Shown here: piece by piece, positions 61,498 to 64,000 of the stretch
How positions within the stretch are numbered: position 1 is the stretch's first letter
How the letters are laid out: every line of letters begins with the position of its first letter
Source of the DNA: Epiperipatus broadwayi
Lineage: Eukaryota > Onychophora > Udeonychophora > Euonychophora > Peripatidae
NCBI GenBank assembly: GCA_028023455.1
Contig: JAQFVV010000142.1
Location: 1,745,941-1,809,940, forward strand
Length of the DNA stretch: 64,000 bases
Direction of reading: 5' to 3'
Made by a program: the position numbers and the translations under genes
The notes under the pieces: generated by a model
The model's input: the letters and a program-made list of their open reading frames with translations, nothing else
Database searches by the model: none
Told to the model about the DNA's origin: nothing

Positions 61498-61541
61498 CTT
61501 TCACTGTTGATAGCAAATAGCTTGAAATCATGATCTGAAAG
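61498..61541 (+). ncRNA. Hammerhead ribozyme with a core mutation (second direct unit)
   Basis: It matches the first direct unit in layout: stem I CTTTCA/TGAAAG, stem II AGC-AAATA-GCT, GAAA, stem III AT-CATG-AT, C17 at 61535. The core reads CTGTTGA, so the conserved A6 is U. That change is expected to abolish or strongly reduce cleavage. Confidence 0.82.
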
Positions 61542-61640
61542 TGGAATTAAAGTTAGAGATAGTAAATGCATACTCTGACGTTTATGTAAACATACGCTTG
61601 ACGGTGTTTTTAGTAGAACACCATCTGTTGATATAAATAT

Positions 61641-63946
61641 ATATATATATTAAAAAAGACAAATATATTAATTTTTAACCAAGATTTAAAGTCTATATCT
61701 GAGGTAGAGATAATCTCTAGTTTAATAAATGACTATTAATAATTGTTGTGTATTTTTCTGAAATGGTTAGTATCAAAGATGTGACTGTAGGAATTTTGGC
61801 CTTTGTAAATCAAGGTGTAATAATTTGGTATTGATAAAGAATGAGAAAATGATGATTATATATAGTTTAAAACATTGTTTAACTAATTAGTAACAGTTCA
61901 GCATGAAAGATATGTCTTGAAGTCATTTGTCTTTTTCAGATATTTTTACTCATATACTTCAAGAATGAATGGTAGGATGAAGGTTTTAAGTATAAAAGAT
62001 ATTATTTTTCTAAATTGGTATAAAATTATAAGCAAAACTAATATTTGGGCTTTGACAAATGCTCTGTTTAATACCAGTGCTATTAAAGCTAAAATTGGAA
62101 AAAGTTCTACAATTTGAAAGGCTAGAGTGAGCATTGAATACAATAAAATTAATACAATTTGTAAAAAAATAACTGGAGATAATTGTTGTATAAACAATTG
62201 AAGTTGCCTACTAGTACTATGACATATTTGCATATTATTACTTTGAAACCATTATATTTTTAAAATAATTCATTATTATCTTCACATAATTAGTATAAAA
62301 TTATTTTTTAACATATTAATGAAGAAAAATCAAGTATTAGTATGTAATATTTAAAAATATAGATTTTATGTAGGTTAACATCTGCTTTATTTTACTTATA
62401 TTAAAAGTACTGCATTTAGTTGAAATACAAAGCATGTCTTTAGTGCATAATGAAAGTCAAAATATGCATATTTTAATGAAAGATTATAGTAAAATTAAAA
62501 TGAGAAAAAACAAAGACAATCTTCAATGAAATTGACTGATAAAATAAAAAAGACATAGAGATACACAAAATAAAAATATTTAAACATAAATTTATTAGAA
62601 ATGGATATTGACAATATTAGTTGATATAGGCAAATATTTTAATGCCACAAAGTACAAAAAAAAATGTTGTGGCTTAAAGGTATAATTTAAACATGCTTTT
62701 ATTAATTGAATCAAAACATTGGACTCAACATTTAAAAGATTTTCTAGTATTTGTGAAATTATTTATTCATAATATGCAATTAATATTATCTAGGTGATAA
62801 AGCAATATGTATAAGTCAATAAAAGTCTCTCATTTGAAGAGTAATGACATATTTTATGATTTATCTGAGGAGTGAATTGTTGGAGAATGCTTTATTCAAT
62901 AATGGAAAACTTAAAAATTGTTTTTACTATGAATCTTATAACATCTTGTGGGAAAAATAAGTCATATATTGCATTTAATATATACAACAATTAATATAAT
63001 ACTATGGAATAGAATATATGTAAGAAAAAATATCAAACATTCAACCTTTTTTTAAGTATAAATAGGACAACTATTTTTTAATATATTCCTTATATAATTA
63101 ATTATTATATATATGTATATAGTAAATTATAATTAATTGCAATATATCAATAATAAGGTTTATAAATAAATCATGATATTAAGTCTATAATTAAATTGAG
63201 CACTAAATCTCACCATTTTCATAATAAATTAAAACAATTTTTTGTATAAATCAATGATTTATAAAAAAACAAACCTATCACATAATCCAACTAATTGTTA
63301 ATAAGAGTATAATTTTATTATATTTTTATTTATTTACTAAAATTTTAGATTCCCATTAAAATTATGAAAAAAATAGCATTTATTTCAGAGTTTTAAAAAT
63401 ATTTTTGTTAGTAAATTATTTCATTTCCACGTGATTTTTGAAATAATTAAAAATATTAAAAAGCTAAAATAAATTATGGTGTATGGTCAAAATAGCAAAC
63501 TCTCTATAAAATGATCATCAAGTCTTATCACTTGATCATAGTACATGATTGACAACTCTTTTCACTTAATTTTGGGAGAAAATATAACATTCATACATAA
63601 AAGACAATTATAAATATTTAAAAAAATTACATTTGGATGTTAAGCAAATATTAAACAGAATTTTTTTTTTATTACATTATTTATTTATTAAAATGTGAGG
63701 CTTTTTTCCTATAATTACTTTGTGTCTAATTATTTTAGAATAAAATATAATTATTATTTTTTACTAATTAAAAAAAAACATTTTATTTTTATCTCAAAAA
63801 AATTGTAAATATTTTCAGGCATGCTGTAAATATATCTTAAATTATTTAATTTATTAATGTTTTTGCATCATTTTTCTATTGCTCTGATAACTAAATGTAA
63901 TTATAGATACTATGGTATTTTTTTATTTCAAGATTATTTTCAAATA
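61641..63946. other. AT-rich non-coding stretch
   Basis: No gene recognised. Overlapping frames at 61917-62117 (plus) and 61946-62233 (minus, very hydrophobic) are mutual shadows without recognisable domains. Confidence 0.45.
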
Positions 63947-64000
63947 TTTTTTTTAAGTGTCATAGCATCGGCCGGGACGCGAATCCGCAACCCGGGCAAC
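63947..64000 (-). mobile_element. tRNA-derived SINE, cut by the window end
   Basis: The minus-strand 3' portion is visible: GTTGCCCGGG, box B-like GGATTCGCGTCCCGG, CCGATGCTATGACACTT and an A-rich tail. The head with box A lies beyond the window. Confidence 0.82.

Larger units (their letters stand above)
60651..61640 (+). mobile_element. Retrozyme-like array, family 2: one inverted and two direct units
   Basis: An inverted repeat spans 60651-61178 (centre 60914, arms about 260 bp, few mismatches). The right arm continues with a tail that ends in a perfect 9-bp hairpin GATGGTGTT/AACACCATC (61201-61226). After a linker of about 77 bp, a second direct unit starts at 61304 (GCAATGATATATATTGC) and runs to a similar hairpin at 61600-61625, then TA repeats. 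Each unit holds a hammerhead. Successive direct cleavage sites are 399 nt apart. The left arm lacks the tail. A short flanking repeat ATATAAAT (60643-60650 and 61631-61638) could be the target duplication, but part of it may belong to the unit. No coding capacity. Confidence 0.83.

Noticed and set aside
61946-62233. Hydrophobic 95-codon minus-strand frame resembling a membrane protein
   Set aside because: AT-rich sequence readily yields I/L/F-rich frames; there is a competing plus-strand frame, no start context and no homology that I recognise.

Overview
The window is a gene-poor, very AT-rich stretch of a eukaryotic nuclear genome, most likely an invertebrate animal. The evidence is RTE-type LINEs, Penelope-like elements (PLEs), tRNA-derived SINEs with poly-A tails, hammerhead-ribozyme repeats of the animal retrozyme type, and long (TA)n, (TTA)n and (GATA)n tracts. 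No prokaryotic signal and no host gene exon chain could be supported. A mollusc or another lophotrochozoan would fit, but the sequence does not settle it. Nearly all open frames are chance, microsatellite translations or transposon remnants.

Layout. 1-845: 3' part of a PLE on the minus strand (end of the reverse transcriptase plus a GIY-YIG nuclease). 3845-4068: exact 25-bp minisatellite. 6354-7035: (TA)n(GT)n, a 270-bp foldback element and a decayed hammerhead repeat. 8941-9170 and 16215-16420: two more decayed relatives of that repeat. 11336, 17657, 41105, 43390, 58452 and 63947: six copies of one tRNA-like SINE. 19389-19571: small foldback element. 21298-23141: 5'-truncated RTE LINE. 25535-25936: GATA/GGTA/GACA block. 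29320-30095: PLE remnant with inverted terminal repeats. 31426-33774: microsatellites and three nested degenerate tandem arrays. 34621-34863: compact hammerhead element. 41460-42290 and 55085-55926: two fragments of a LINE with a C-terminal zf-RVT region. 46036-50378: two RTE copies in (TA)n, one essentially full length (about 3.1 kb). 51552-52212: hammerhead palindrome. 52283-55075: decayed RTE copy on the plus strand. 57987-58165: (TTA)n. 60651-61640: second hammerhead family, one inverted and two direct units.

The most notable content is a set of type I hammerhead ribozymes that can be folded by eye: a complete conserved core, a stem II hairpin, a minimal 2-bp stem III with a tetraloop, and a perfectly complementary stem I. 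They occur in two unrelated short repeat families. In both families the insertion is a palindrome: a full direct copy is preceded by an inverted copy that lacks only the 3' tail and its hairpin. In the second family the palindrome centre coincides with a small natural hairpin that is still visible in an unrearranged copy, which suggests that the cDNA folded back and primed itself. I interpret these as non-autonomous retrozyme-like elements probably mobilised by a retroelement enzyme (PLE or LINE). The PLE remnants here carry degenerate versions of a similar motif in their inverted termini.
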